From: Kappaphycus alvarezii
Lineage: Eukaryota > Rhodophyta > Florideophyceae > Gigartinales > Solieriaceae
DNA: 64,000 nt
Direction of reading: 5' to 3'
Assembly (NCBI GenBank): GCA_002205965.3
Contig: NADL03000480.1
Location: 186,001 to 250,000 of the forward strand
Below the pieces are notes generated by a model, which saw nothing but the letters and a program-made list of their open reading frames with translations, had not been told where the DNA came from and searched no databases. Both the position numbers and the translations under genes were made by a program. Positions 11,541 to 25,428 of the stretch are shown here, one piece after another (position 1 is the stretch's first letter; each line of letters opens with the position of its first letter).

Positions 11541-14500
11541 GTGCAGCCCTCAAGGATCTCATTTCGGCCAACTAACTACCCACGCTACTCTTCGTTCCAT
11601 CCATGCGCTCTAATACGACACTATTGCGGAGATTTTTGGCCTTCCATACAACAGAGGGAATCTACACAGTGTCACATGAGTAGGAGATATTCTTCAAAAC
11701 GGTTGCATCCACTATATATTCCCATGGTGATCTCTGAGACTGCCCTGAGATGCGTTGATTCCCATTTTTCTCCAGGTAATCCAAAGCCTACAGGAAGTAA
11801 ATCAGATCAAAGGGTGTCTAGTGACAGTTCTATGGCTTCTGATCACCTATTTGAGGGCAAAATATCTCATTATATATCTCAGAGATTCAGAGATGAAAGC
11901 AAGAAACTCTCTGATGCTCTAGGCGAATGCTGGAATAAGTATCTCTTAGAGTACGTATATGCTTACCAGGACTATTCTTTGACGCTGGCGCAACGCATTA
12001 AATACCTACACCACCCTTAATGGCAACGCAAAACGTCTCTACAATCAACACGTGGAGGGAAACTTCCAAGACACTCGTCAGGCCGTCAAAGTTTTACACA
12101 AACAGTATACCCCGGCATCTCGCCAGAACCGCATTGCCACATACCACAGAAGCCTGAGAATTATCCAGTTACTTACGCCAGACTTCACTGTAAGCGACGC
12201 CATTGAAAATTTTCATGAAGAGATATCGAAATTACACGTCAAGCCTCAGAACACGCGAGATATGAAAGGCACAAAGTGGAGTACCTTCAATCAGCTGTTA
12301 TTGGATACTCCTGGGATAAGGATGCTTGCAATCGGGCAAAACTGGTGATCTTTCTTACCAAGCCCTCTACAGCCAGCTGATCGCCGCCAAGTAGTTCGAA
12401 CAGGAAGAGAAATTGGGACAAATGAGTGATCAGATTAATCTCCGTTTTTCTTCCGTAAATGAGATTGATCCAGTACTTCGCTGTAGACTTTCTGAGGCTC
12501 TCTGTAATGTACTGAGATGCTATGATCGAGATCCCAACAACATTCGTAGGAGCCATAGATATGAAACGCCTGGCAGGTCAACGATGCTATACAAGCAAAG
12601 GCCGAACTCCGATAGGCGCTTTGCAAAAGAATCAGGGGAAATAAGAAAACTTCGCTGCTGGAGATGTGGTATTCCCGGGTACAAAGTCTCTGATTGCCCC
12701 GCATCCCTCTCACAAAATGTTACTCGTAAGGTACAATATTACCAAAAGAGGTTCTCGAAAGACCCTGCAAAGGACTCGAAACGGGTTCTGTTTGAGCTTT
12801 GCGCCGAGTTAGAGAAACAAAATATGGATGAAGATCGTACTAATGATGATGACTCGGAAAGTAATGAATCCCAGTCCGCTGAAGATTTGTGTTGCGATCA
12901 TGGATAGCGATACTGACTCAAACGAATTTTACGGGCACATGTCACAAGATGATTCCCATGAAAAGTCCGATAACGTGCATGAGCAGTTTTTATAACAATT
13001 CCCCGTTCCGGATCACCAGATCCCTCCCTACCGAATGTGCTGGAGAAATTTCGGAGAAGAGTACTCAAATACGCCGGAGTATTCCTAAGAAACGGCAAAC
13101 TGAGAAAAATTCAGAATCAAAGTACGAAGAGGAAGTTGTCTTGCGCCCTTTGACTCGAAAGAGGAAGAGAGATCAGAAAAATGGGGACACCTTCTGCTCA
13201 AATCCAAACGTTTACGAGAAACTAAATGTCACCACTGACTGGATCAAAGTGAGGGGTCGCGCGGAGAAATTTCAAGGAATTTGCCTCTATTCGGGGGCTC
13301 AAAAATACGTAATTGGGAAAGCTCAAGCTAATGAATACTGTAGATCTGTCGGAATCACACCCGAACGAAGAACATAGAACTCCTACTTCAAATTTGGGGA
13401 TGGCATTTTCACGAGTATTGTTAAAATACCCATAAGTATACTGACCCCAGATGGTGGCGTCATATGAATCAAGGTGGACATGGTCGATGCAAACGTACCG
13501 TTACTAGAGATACTCGACTTTCATAAACAGATTGTCTATAACGCCGATAACGTATTGATATCGTAATCAGAAAATCAGAAAATGCCAATTGTACGAAACA
13601 GAGGACACCTGTACGTCGAATGGGACTTTAGTGAGATACTATGACAAAGAATCAGCTGACGAGTCTCCACTTTCACTTCTTCCATCCATCGGCAAGGATA
13701 TTTTTTAATCTGATATCAAGGGCCCAGCCAGAGCAAGCAACGACGGAGACTCTTAAATTAGTTGAGGAGATCAACGAGTCCTGCAAAACATGCCAGCGTT
13801 TTGAGCTAAGGCAGAGATCGTGCCAGGTTACTATACCAAGCGACATAATTTTCAATCAGAAGATTTACTTGGATATGATGTATCTTGATGTTTTACCTGT
13901 ACTGCATATAGTCGACACACAAACGATTCTCGAACGCAATGTTACAGCACAGTCTGTCAACACAGGTAGTATGAAACGCATTCCTTGAGTACTGGTCGAC
14001 GATATACACAGGCCATCCTGATCGGATGCGGGTTGACCGGGGAAGTCAACTAGTATCGAGGTCATCGAAGGAACTTATGAGGGAAAGCGGAATTAAGCTC
14101 TTCTTGTCAGACGTTGAGAGCCAAAAGGATATTAGACCAGGGGAATGATACCATCTTACTCACGGCCGAATATATCGGGAGATAAGATATTAAGAGCTAG
14201 CAGTGGGCCCGATTTCGCCTTAATGCTTAGTACCAAAGCAATGTATGATACATTTAACCCCGACGGATTAGTTCCGCCCCTCCTAGTCTTCAATACTATG
14301 CAAAGATTCCTCGCTATTATTAGCCAAATCCCGAACCAGGATGAGCGAATGAGAGCACTACAGATGGTTCGGGCGGAAATGGAAACGATAACAAATGAAT
14401 TAAGGGTCCATAACGCATTGAACTCCTAGATACAAAATGCCTCTAAATATGAGTTAAATGAGGGACAGAAAGTACTTGTGTATCGCGAGAACGCTATACC

Positions 14501-16120
14501 ATACAAGTGGACGGGGCCATACGAGATCAGTCATATTGAAGGTAAGAAAGTATTCATCGATCGTAATGGATCAGAAGTTAAACACTTAAAGACACAGGTA
14601 AAGCCTCACTTTGATGATACATCTAGGGAATCGGGTGAAACCCACGTTACCGAAGTAATCCATCCTAGAGATCCCAGGCGCTACTCTCGAGCCCTTAGGG
14701 AAGCCAAAGATATAGCGCTACATGGAATAGTTAAGAAGGGAACTTGGAAGAAAGTATTGAAGGAAGATGTACTCTCAGACTCAAATATATTGACGGAAAT
14801 ATTCTTGCTTTCTATGAAGAATATGGGTACTGAGGAGAAATAACCGAAAGCTAGGTTTGTGGGTTCAGGGCTACAAGGACAAAAGAACGGTTCCTAGTTC
14901 ACGAAGCCACCACTATGAGGCAAAATGCAAAGAAAATTCTGGTAGCCGTAGCGGCGATACATGGATTCTACATCTGGTCGCAAGGAGTCAAACAAGCGTA
15001 TTTGCAGTCCAAGGGAAACCTTTTGAGAAAGGTTTACTCGAAAACTCCTGAGGAGCTCGAGATATCTGATGGATATCTGCTTGAACTGGTTAAGCACTTG
15101 TACGGACTTTCAGACTCCAAAGACTACTAGAACAGAACTATGAGTCCTCACTTAAAGCAGGATTTAGGAATGAAGCCTACCAATGATGATATGTCGGTGT
15201 TTACAAAACATGAAAGTTCTAAGCTGATAGGGATGATCTGGACGTACGTGGATGACTCATTAGCCCAGGGAATGATCAGATTAAGAAAATGACTGAGAAA
15301 ACGCTTCTAAAATATATATATAGAGAGAAGGAGTACGATGAAACCATATTTGTGGATGTGCGAGTCCAAAAAACCGATTTTAGGTTCGAGCTCAGTCAAC
15401 AACAGTATTCAGGGAGTCTCAAAATGCTTCCACTCGATGCGAAATTCTCGGATTTTGGGTCATTAAGACAAAAACTGGCTTAGATTACGTACACAAGGCC
15501 GGAGATATGTTGCGCAGTTAACATGGAAGATCAATTAACTGAGAGTATTTTCTCTAAAGACGATATCAATCGCATCAACAAAATCGTCCGGCACGTGAAG
15601 AAGGACACACTTATACCTCTCAAGTGCTATAAACTTGACTTTAAAAAACTGAGGTTAAAGGTCTACGCGGGCTCTTCCTTTGCGAATAGTAATGACAATA
15701 CATCACAACTAGGATATATTGTGCTCCTTACGGAAGACTCTGACTGGTGCAATGTACTGAAGTGCTCGAGTCACAAAAGCCGAAGAGTCACGCGTTCTGT
15801 CCTGGATGCGGAAGTTTATGCCTTCGCTGACGCTTTCTATGCAGCTTACATAGTCAAGGACGATCTAGAGTCAATCCTGGCAACAATGATAACCTTATCA
15901 ATGTTCACGGATTCTAGAAGCCTATTTGATGTGATCACGAACTGGTCTTCAATCCTGGAGAAACGACTAATGATAGACGTAAGTGTAGTTAGTTAAGCGT
16001 ACAAGAGGATTGATATATGTCATGTAGGCTTTGTGCGAACTTCGAACAATATTGCTGATGGGTTCAGGAAGGTTTTTGAAATGAGAAGCACTCATCGGAG
16101 TACTTTTCCAAAACAGATGT
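11541..16120 (+). pseudogene. Copia element 2 gag-pol polyprotein, heavily disrupted
   Basis: Fragments in all three frames. Gag core 11820-12560; zinc knuckle at about 12655-12700 with Tyr for the His (C-x2-C-x4-Y-x4-C). Protease at about 13275 reads Y-S-G-A instead of D-S-G-A. Integrase HHCC (LHFHFF...CKTCQRF, 13660-13810) and core (DRGSQ near 14040). A chromodomain-like/linker stretch lies at 14450-14650; RT has an intact Y-V-D-D at about 15250; RNase H lies at 15520-15990 (SSHKSRRVTRSVLDAE). Stops and both insertions and deletions are present, and catalytic residues of gag and protease are lost, so this copy is inactive. Confidence 0.85.
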
Positions 16121-16198
16121 GATATACCAGTTGAACAATGGATCCTACGATCGGATGTATAATAGAGGAAGAATATGGGCGAGGTAGAGGGAGTATAG

Positions 16199-16229
16199 AA
16201 AAATCTACGCATATGCGTCTTGCGCGCAT
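16199..16229. repeat. 31-bp palindrome-bearing block, second copy
   Basis: Differs at one position from 3836-3866. Contains the palindrome ACGCATATGCGT and lies 28 bp upstream of the right LTR of element 2, i.e. in its 3' internal region. Confidence 0.6.
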
Positions 16230-16256
16230 CTTTCTCTATACTGTAGTCCCCGCCCC

Positions 16257-16597
16257 TGTACCCTTTTATGAGGGTTTAATTCTACTCTATCCATACAATA
16301 AATATTCCATTGATATCTATATCTATGTCAGGTCTATATAGGCTACATAATATATAGATATTTACTACAGTAGATATTTATGGAACTATAGAAAGATTTT
16401 TATCCTAGTAGACACAAATCATCGCGCATGCCAGGGCTCGTCGACGGTGACTGTATTGTGTATAAGTAGTGCGACTGCCGCACTCTGGTGTGTAAAGGGA
16501 GCAAACAATTCATCGATCTTCAACTCAGAACCAGCCACCATGTTTCTTTCAGGGTCGCCCGCAATCCCCACTCTGCTTTTTTCTACATTGGAATTCA
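16257..16597 (+). repeat. 3' LTR of Copia element 2
   Basis: 341-bp diverged copy of 9797-10152, ending CATTGGAATTCA. Confidence 0.85.
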
Positions 16598-17640
16598 CGA
16601 CAGTTTAATTAATTGTCCTGATAAAAGCAATCGAAGATGAGGCGTAGTTTGGCTAGCCACTGAAATACACTGAGAACGCAGGTTCTCTGGTTAACGAGGT
16701 TAAATAGGGTGATTTAATTGACTGGGTGGGCTTGTTTACTGCGAATTATGTAAACGTCATAGGTTCTATGAATTTGCATGATATCATTTGATCTGATTTT
16801 AAGATTTTATTTTGATTTTACTGATGCTCTCCCTTTATACATTGAAGTGTTATTGTTCTCAAGCTCTCCCCTCCATATAGAGCTTTTCAGAATACGTGAT
16901 TCCACGCGTTAATGAAACGACCGTCTATACGAGAGTAATAGTACAAAAAAGGATGTGTCTAGATATCTTTCCGTCCATTTGAAGCGCTCTGATGTCTGAA
17001 AAACTCAGAGAAGCAGCCAAGGCGCTACTAATTTGTAGGGATTTGATAGTAAAAGATTGCAAAAAGGTGGAGGCTAGGAGTGGATACAGTATACCTGGAT
17101 TCTGACAGGTAATCAAATTAGCTCTTTCGTGTCATACTCACTGTTCCAATCCTAATATAGTAGAAATAGATAATGGATAATGCCCTTAAACTGCGGCAAT
17201 AACTAGGGAATAGCAATTAACAGATAGTAACAATTAAAAAACGAGGACTTGGGGCTACGAGGTTCGTGTCAGGGAGCTACGTAAAAGCTATTTAGAAATG
17301 AAACCACTAATTGTGAAAAAAATACGAGATGATACATTTGCTCTGTAACAGTATTGTATAGTATATGTCGGATTGTCTTAGTGCTGTAATCACAGTGATT
17401 CATTGGAATTACAATTACCGAGAACGAGAAACCGAGGCCCAAATGGGATAGGCATATGAGCGTGTTTTCATTCATTTGTTTGGCCGTGTCTAAATTACAA
17501 TAAGTATAAAAAACGAGGTAAGGAATGCGTCTACATTTTTAGTTGCATTTAATCTTTCCAAACGGTGCGCGTATTGTTTTGTGATGCATTAAAGATTCGT
17601 TGCAACTGAAGTGGACCACTAAATACTGAACAAGACGGAT
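16598..17640. other. Spacer without recognisable gene
   Basis: Moderately AT-rich; only short chance frames (16925-17116, 17269-17475). It probably holds flanking or decayed 5' sequence of the Gypsy relic to its right. Confidence 0.45.
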
Positions 17641-19268
17641 GTCGCTTCTATTTGTGCATTTATCAGTGACTATGATCAATATTCCAGTGAGGTCACCGAA
17701 AGCGCACACCAAATCTTCGGCGAGGGCTCTAGGTTAGCAGAAGTCTCCAAGCCAGTACAGCTCAAGTTTTGTGCTAAGTCAGAATGGTTGGAGTCTGTCA
17801 TAGACATCGGCTTCATAGAAAATGTTTTAAACTTTGGAAGCTTGACTTACGCCCTGCTCCTTATCCTCCTCGAAACAAAATCAGTGGCTTCCAAGGATGC
17901 TGTTACCCTGACCACGTTAGGTGAGCTCGCCGAAAACAATATTCCTACGGACATGACCGGCAAGGGTGCTCGGTCAAGAATATAGAATTTATTTGTGTCT
18001 TACAAATCATTGCTACGCTCCATGGTTTGGCGTTGATATCAAATGATAACGGAAAGACTGATCTCCAAAATTTCCTGTCGGCAGTCCGTCCGGAATTGCC
18101 CCGATCACTCCTCGAGTCAGACCTAGATCTCTATCACTACTAGTTAGATAAATACTTCAAACAATTTATGGCAAACGCTATAAAACCCTCAGAAGCCTTC
18201 TGCCTGGCCATCAATGGCTCACCATACAGGTCAAAGAAAAAAGAAAAATGCAAGAATGGTGGAAACAACCAAGACAAGAAAGATAATACATATGGATCTG
18301 AAAAGCTTGGAACTAGCTTCAACATGAATATAGAACGTCTTCCAATGTGCCTTTATCCACCTCACCAGTAGATAGGATTTCGTCATTTCAATTTTGATTT
18401 TAAAGCTTGCCCAGATAATGAAAAGAAAGCCCTCTACAGAAGATGGAAGAAGACAAAGCGGCCACTGGCCCAGCAAGGAACACGTGTTCACAAACACAGA
18501 AGAAGAGGCACACAACTACCAAAAGAGATAAAAAGGTAGTCGGTCGGGTAAAAACCCTCTGTAATCACGAGTCATACACATTTGAGTTGAAATTCATTGA
18601 AGGCGACGAGAATCATGCGACAAAAGGAAGTACTGACAACGGTGAAGATGGAAAAATAATTTCCGCCCGTATTTGACGGCATGATGTACTCAGTGGGACT
18701 AGTAAAATGAAGAAAATCTCACCGGTATCCTTAAAAGTCGCTTTGAAAGAGGATTTCTATACCATGAATTCTCATTCTCACGAATTTGGACGGCCCGGCG
18801 CACAGGGCTTAAGCTCGCGGCAGGACCACTTGCGATATTGAACGTAGAATATTTGATCCCCGATGAAGACATAGCTGCAGAGGATCTTATCCTCGGGCTT
18901 GCGGTGCTCCGTCTTCTTTGAGTAAATATGAAGAATCCTCTTGAGGAAAATCTTGATATACTAGACGGAAGAGATTGTTCTAACGTCAAAATAATCAGCC
19001 TTTAAAAAGGTGATGGTGTTAGTCGACTGAATATTGCGACTATTAACCGTGTTATTAAAGATTGTATCGTCGACAAACCGACTAAATTTTCCAACAACAA
19101 GGAAAACCAGGATATCTCCTTATTCATTGGTGCTTCTCGCGAGACGGCAATCGAATACTGTGATGAGTGAAGAAACAGATCATTTACCGGATGCTTCGTC
19201 ACTCGACCCTCTCGACAATTATCAAAAGCCTGATATCGAAGCGGGAATTGCAGAAATGCTGGAGTAAT
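17641..19268 (+). pseudogene. Gypsy-type gag-protease relic
   Basis: Scattered plus-strand fragments resemble gag (LKFCAKSEWLESVIDIGF near 17760-17820; AIKPSEAFCLAINGSP near 18175) and the region just after a retropepsin (SPVSLKVALKEDFY near 18720; ILGLAVLRLL with LLEENLDILDGRDCSNV-like text, 18890-18990). The last pattern is the LIGLPVLRHLG...DG.DCS block seen between protease and RT of many protist and fungal Gypsy elements (family knowledge). The catalytic D-S/T-G is not readable. Many stops and frame changes. The relic ends abruptly at about 19268, against the oppositely oriented Gypsy element, and no RT follows. Confidence 0.55.
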
Positions 19269-19294
19269 CTGCAAACAAAGGTTTACCAGACGAG

Positions 19295-22200
19295 CTACAC
19301 AATAGTATCTCTAGGGACGTAGATATCTTCCGCACGACATTTTCGGCTGATTCTTGTGCAAAGGTCGGGCGCTACACAGTCCTGCTTTGCTTTTTCCTGC
19401 GCGGTAGTCATCTTCAAGTTAGCTTTTTGTAAAGCATACCGAAGTCGGCGCATCGTCGCTCGTTCTAGCTGTACAGGAGTTAAGGTTTCATCCGTAGCGG
19501 AGTCAGCCACTCAATCAATTGTTCCCGTAACGGTGATACTCGACGGATGTAGAGTTAATACCAAATCAAAGGGAGTAGTTTCCGTTACCCGGTGTACCTG
19601 CATATTGTAGGCGTATTTCAATTGTTGTAGATAAAGATCCCAGTCGGTTCGATGTTCTTCCACATAGTGACGGAGGCGCTGTACAATTGTCTTATTATAC
19701 CGTTCGGTTTGCCCATTAGAGGGTGATAGGCCGCGGTTAAGAAATAGCGGGATCCCAGCATACTCCAAACCACGTCAAAGAACTTGGCAGTAAACTATTT
19801 CCCGTTATCGATTAATACATAAAGAGGGGCACCATAAGCATAAACCCAGTGGTCAAGGAAAGCAGCTGCGACAACCGCGGCGGTAGTAGTTCGTAAAGGA
19901 ATACAGCGAGTGAGCTTAGAGAACCGGTCGCAGATAACCAGAATAAAGACAAAGCCACGAGTAGTCTTCTGTAACGGTCCGAGCAAATCCGTTGCAACAA
20001 ATTCGAGGGGGCCACTAGCCGGGATGATTTTCGTTAACTTCTGAAACTTCCGTTCGGTTCCGCGGTTACGAGCACAGCTAACACAATACCGGACGGCCAT
20101 AAACACATCATTTGCCATTTGCGTCCAGCACTACTCCCGCCGAAGGGAGTAATACATTCTAGTTCCATCTGGGTGACCGGCTAAACGGGGATATTGAGCC
20201 ATGTACATTAACCGTGCTCGGAGCGACTTAGGAACAACTCGTTGTAGAGCTCCGTCCAATTTGGACTTTCGAACAAGAATACCGTACCGGTCGAAATCGA
20301 ACTCTGAACCAAGTTCACCGACTGCATTGGTCTTCCCTAGGCAGAATTCGTCCTTGGCTTGTTCAGCTAGGAAATCTTCTACCGTAAACGGGTTTGCAGG
20401 TCCATCAACCTCTGCAAGTGCCATCACCTCCGTTAGGCCAATGATTCTATTATCACCGAGTTCGGATTTCCAAAAAGCGACTACAGCGTCGCATTAGTCC
20501 ACCAAACTTTCTCTTTCAGCTTTTTCCGCTAAATAGTTGCTTTCAACAATAAAACAAGGGACTTCATAGTCGATATATGTGTCGTCTTCACCTTCCGTTC
20601 GGAGTCTAGATACACCATCAGCCAATTGATGCTTGATACCCGGGCGGTATTCCACATCATATTCATACTCGGCTAACCTCAACCGCCATCTCGCAAGCCG
20701 GCCGGATGCGTCAGCCAGACTCAAAATCCAACGCAATGCAGGTGATCCGTACGTAGAGTAAACTTTTCGCCACAAAGGCAAGGTCGTAGAGTTAGAATTG
20801 ACCAAACAACCGTAGGCATTCCTTCTCGGTGGTCGAATAATTCTGTCCCGCTTTGGTCAAACTCCTACTCCAATACCCAACAGGCAGTTTATCATCGTTC
20901 GGTTGTTCTTGTAAAGGTGTGTATTCGACTTGATACTCACAAGAGTCAGTGTCCAATCTGTATTTATAACCGATGCGGGGTAAAGACAGGATAAGTGGTG
21001 ATACCAACTTCTGCTTCAGCGTCATAAAGGCATCAAATTCTTCATCATCTAGGATACCGAACTCAAACGGACTTCCTTTTCCAGTCTTCTCGTTCAAGGG
21101 CGGGGCTATCTTGGCGAAACCATTGAAAAACCGACGGTAAACGTTGCACATTCGTAAAAAGGACCTTAATTCCGTCCGGTTAGTCCGTGGAAGCTCTCTT
21201 TTGATAGGATCGCAATTCCAGTTATCCACGAGGAGTTGACTCGGACGGATGAAATGGCCCAGATACGCGACCTCTGCCTCAAAGAAGGTGCACTTCGCCA
21301 AGCGAAGTGTGACACCGGCGGCTCTTAAAAGGCTCAACACTTCTCTAACATGCTGAAAATGTTCCGAAACGGCCTTATAAAAATTATCAATGATCACGTC
21401 GTCCAAGTAAACGAGGGCATACTGCCACTTAACTCGAGAAAGGATTACACCGACAGCCCTTTGGAACGTCGCGGGAGCATTCTTAAGACCGAACGGCATA
21501 CGGGTAAAACGAAACAAACCATGATGGCTGGAAAAGGTAGTCTCATCCCTATCCTCTTCCGGTATCTCGACTTGCCAGTAGCCACTGTTACAGTCTAGAG
21601 TAGAAAAGAAAGTGGCCTCTCCCAGCGAGTCGATACACTCATCCATCCTTGGTCTAGGATAGGAATCCCGTATGGTTACAGCATTCAGTCTCCTATAGTC
21701 TATACAAAAACATAAGGTGCCGTCCTTCTTTGGCGCGAATACTACCGGACATTCCGACTGCGTGGGCTCAATCACTCCGGCGGATAACATTCGGTCGATC
21801 TCTTTCTTCTCTAATTCTTTTGCTTTTTTCCCGGCACGGTACGGTTGCTGGTAGATTGGCCTAGCATCTGGCGTTAGCTCAATTCGATGCTTAGCTATAT
21901 CTATCTTTCCGAGACGGCCAGTCCACATTTCGGAGAACTCGTCCAACAAATTGTAGACATCTTTTCTTATTTTCTCTTCTTTCACACCGACGCGGACCTG
22001 ATCATGCCAATCTAGCAGCAATCCTTCTTGGCCGACCGGTCTGTCACTCGAGTTATAATTACGTTGCGACTACCGATTGAGTACAGTCTTCTCGTCTCTG
22101 CTTGAACCGGTCGGAAAAATAGTTTCAGAATTAGAGTCCTTATCCTTACCCCCCTCCTTAAGATGAGGTGCCATACTGGCAGTGGGAAGATTGAAGGACA

Positions 22201-25200
22201 AAATCCGAGTGGGTGCAGGTAGAGCGAGACGCACGACTGTATTCTTGGGGAGAGTTGCACTCTCACTAGAAAAATTACTCATTAAAACGACGAACGGTCG
22301 GTTCGGGCGAATGTGCATGATCCCATTTGCCATGAGGGCTAGATATTTGAGTAAGGGTTTGGGATGGTTCTGGACAAGGCACAAACCACCGGTCGGACAT
22401 TGAACACGAATTGAAACATGGCTAATAGGGGATATTGTTACACGGGAAGCAAGACGAATCTTCCGGGATCGGGACTCAAACGAAAGGGCTTGACTAGACG
22501 TAGAACGTTTTGACTTTGTCTCTGTCTTCGGTAACATTCTGCCAACAATAGTAACTGGTGGTGCATGGTGAAATACAACTTTCCAGTCGGATGGTAGAAT
22601 AGCTCAAACGTATTGATCAATAAATGAAGTACACAAATGCAATCGAAGGCTAGATTGCCGACCACCAGGAAACGAACACGAGTCTTCAATTCACCGATAC
22701 GGACATTAAGATCAAGAGTACCCAAACATCGGATGGGTTTATTTGAAGCATCCAATAAAGGGGGTGCGGCAACCGAACGGATAGATGATTTCCAAGGATC
22801 CGGTAGGGTGCGCACATTCACGATATTTGGTCCCGCTCCGGTATCAAGGACAGTTGTTTAAGGAATCATTAACGACGAATCCCGTCCAACGGTCATTGAG
22901 AATTTGTAGTTGCGCTTCTTAAATAAAAAAGAGAATCAAAAGCAATAGAAACATAACGCAGGGAGAAATCAGACGACAGAGAGGAGGTCTTCCGTTCCGA
23001 TGTCCAACGAAGACCTTTATAGTTCCAAATTGGAAACGACGACTCCCCTACGCGTTTCCGGCATCGTTTTTCAACTCGGGGTTATCTACTTGTCCCGGAA
23101 GAGGGAGTGTTTCAGTAGTCCCTTCTCGATAATTTTAACCGAATGCGGCGCACGAGATGGGCCAATCTGCGGGGGAGCAACAGCGGAGTTGTCCTTGTTT
23201 GCCATAAAGTGGCGATAGTTTTGGCTACGGATCTGCGTTAATTTCGACCGGTAGGTATCATTCAAGTAAGGACAGACGATCTAAACAAAGACGACTGAAT
23301 GGAGGTTTAGACCTGGACGGAGGGGTACCAGCGCGATTCACAGGAGCGCTCACTGTACCGGCCGGCGAGCTTCATTGAGGGGGTTTCGACGGCTGCATTG
23401 CTGCAGGCGACGATGGTCCGGATGGGTAGAAGCTCGAGGGCGGAGTTGAATACGTAGTCACGCTGTTACCCGTACGGTCACCTTGAGTTAAAGCAAGAAC
23501 TTCCAAATCTTCATCCCGTTCGGTCACGGTCGAACTGTCTTCCTGCGAATGACTTTCGATCGTTAATGCTTTTCCCGGTCGGTCGTGTCGTTGAAATCGC
23601 GTCTCTTCCCGTAACGGGTAACTTGTTCCTATATTCGATACCGGTCGGCGAGCTGCACGATACCCTTCTCCCAATGCGTGGGCATGATTGAATACTGTCT
23701 GATAATCCGCATTCGGGTGAGTGGCGAGATACAGCCGCACCTGCTTGCATGTGGCAGGCAACAAGCCATCTACGAACAACGATTTCAACCTCCGATCGGA
23801 AAATACAGTACCGCAACGGAGAGATTTGTCCCACAACATCCAGGAATAGGAATCCCCGGTCATCGAAGAACTTTGCTTGAAGTTCACAACTTCCGAATGG
23901 GCCATCGCGATTACCTCATCGGTTGCATACGTACGGAGTTAAAAATGAACCACTTGTTTGTACGAACGGAGCAACTCATGATGGTTTCTATCCATCGAAA
24001 TCGAACCGCCGGTCATACGAGCTTGCACTAGCACTTCGGCTTGTCCGGTGAGGTAGAACTGAAAACACCACATGGCAGCCTGCTCCGGTACGGAATTCAT
24101 ATTACAAGCGTCTTTGAACTTGGCCAAAAAGTTCAAAACCGCGATCGGATCTGATCCAGAGAACACGTGCGGTCTCACCTGGATGTCTATCTTCTTTCGA
24201 TACTTTACAATACTCCTCGACGACCCGTGAAAATCTGCCGAACGGAATTCCAAACGGTAGGTATTGTAGTTCACTGCTTTCGTGAACAACTCATTTAAGG
24301 GCTTTATCGGTTTCATCTTCTTAGTAGACCTCTTCTTCTTTTTCTTACCGCGACGGGAACCATCCGAACCGGACGATGACGAACTGGATGAACTCAACTA
24401 TTCCGAATCGGTACTCGCATCACTTGAATCATGGAACGCCGACGATGGGAACCCTTCTTACTCTTCTTCTTTTTCTTGCGGCTTCGGCTCTTCTTCCGGC
24501 CATCATGTTAACTTGAACTGTCGAATTCCGAATCGGTACTAGTCTCCTCTTCTCGATACTTGCGACGCGACCTTGATTTCTTCTTACCGTGACGGGAAAA
24601 AGAGCGATCATCATCACGCTCACCACGTCCCCAACGGCGTTTTGGACTCGATTCCTCATCATCAGAATCTCGTCCCCCAGCAGGGTTAACCGGAAAGTAC
24701 AGTTGTCTCACATCCATGGGTGGAACAGCAGACTCCCGTAATGGACTTGGATTACCGTGTTCGGTGTTTTAAAACTGAGAATGCCCAGATGGGTCTGGTA
24801 GACTCTTGGCGAGATTTTAGGTTGGTAGACTGCTCGGACTATCCGGTACGGGTTTGGACTCCTCATCAGCTCTGAGTAAATCCTCGATGGGCATATTTGC
24901 GAAGCGCCTCATCAGAGCTGTAGTCTCTTCCCGAAGGAATGACATGACCATCGGCTCCGTAGCCTCGGCCATTATGTCATACACCTTCGCTTGTTGCTCG
25001 GACTCCATAACCGAACGGATTTGTTTGTACACCTCCTTCTTAACCATCTCCTGTACTTCGACCTTTAATCTCAAACGTATTTTCTTCTGCACCTCTTCTG
25101 TTGCGTTATCAACTTCCGTACGGACTTGAGGACCCAGGGCATCCAGTACACGCGGGACAACCTCGCTGTGTATCCACCGGGCCCTTTCCAAACCGATCGG

Positions 25201-25428
25201 TGATGTCATCGCTCTTGCCAATCCACTGTCTCCGGACGGTGGTCCTGGAAACAACTGATAGGGGGCCGAAGTAACGGGGTCGGCGGCACTTGTTGGCGTC
25301 GCTTGGTTCCGTGCACGGTCATGCAAATACCGTTCCGGTCCGGCGAACGGCTTCGTCAGTGCCGACGGCGCACTGCGGGTACTATGGGAAGACTGGGAGC
25401 CTTCCGGGCGGTCTACGGGGGCGGACAT
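19295..25428 (-). pseudogene. Gypsy gag-pol polyprotein, disrupted
   Basis: Gag N-terminal part with long coiled-coil potential (24817-25428, start ATG 25428); an Arg/Ser/Lys-rich linker (24430-24717); gag core 23372-24397 split by an in-frame TAA at about 23939. Protease D-T-G-A at about 22840. RT-RNase H 20792-22021 with a complete fingers-palm sequence and Y-L-D-D, and RNase H with DTDS. Integrase zinc region 20131-20427, core with VATDLLGPL and DNG (19795-20118) and catalytic E in NGQTERYN (about 19710); C-terminal piece 19295-19510. Frame breaks near 22500, 20810, 20745 and 19770 each fit one missing base; stops at about 23939, 20493, 20128 and 19511. RT is the best preserved part. Confidence 0.9.

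Larger units (their letters stand above)
9797..16597 (+). mobile_element. Copia LTR retrotransposon, element 2 (older, decayed)
   Basis: 6.8-kb element bounded by diverged direct repeats (9797-10152 and 16257-16597) with TG...CA ends (TG[C/T]ACCCTTTTATGAGG to CATTGGA.TTCA). Clear gag, protease, integrase, RT and RNase H similarity lies between them on the plus strand. No target duplication is left. LTR lengths differ (356 and 341 bp) and identity by eye is far below that of element 1, so the insertion is old. The RNase H and integrase sequences are of the Copia type common in fungi and other protists and differ from elements 1, 4 and 5. Confidence 0.85.
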
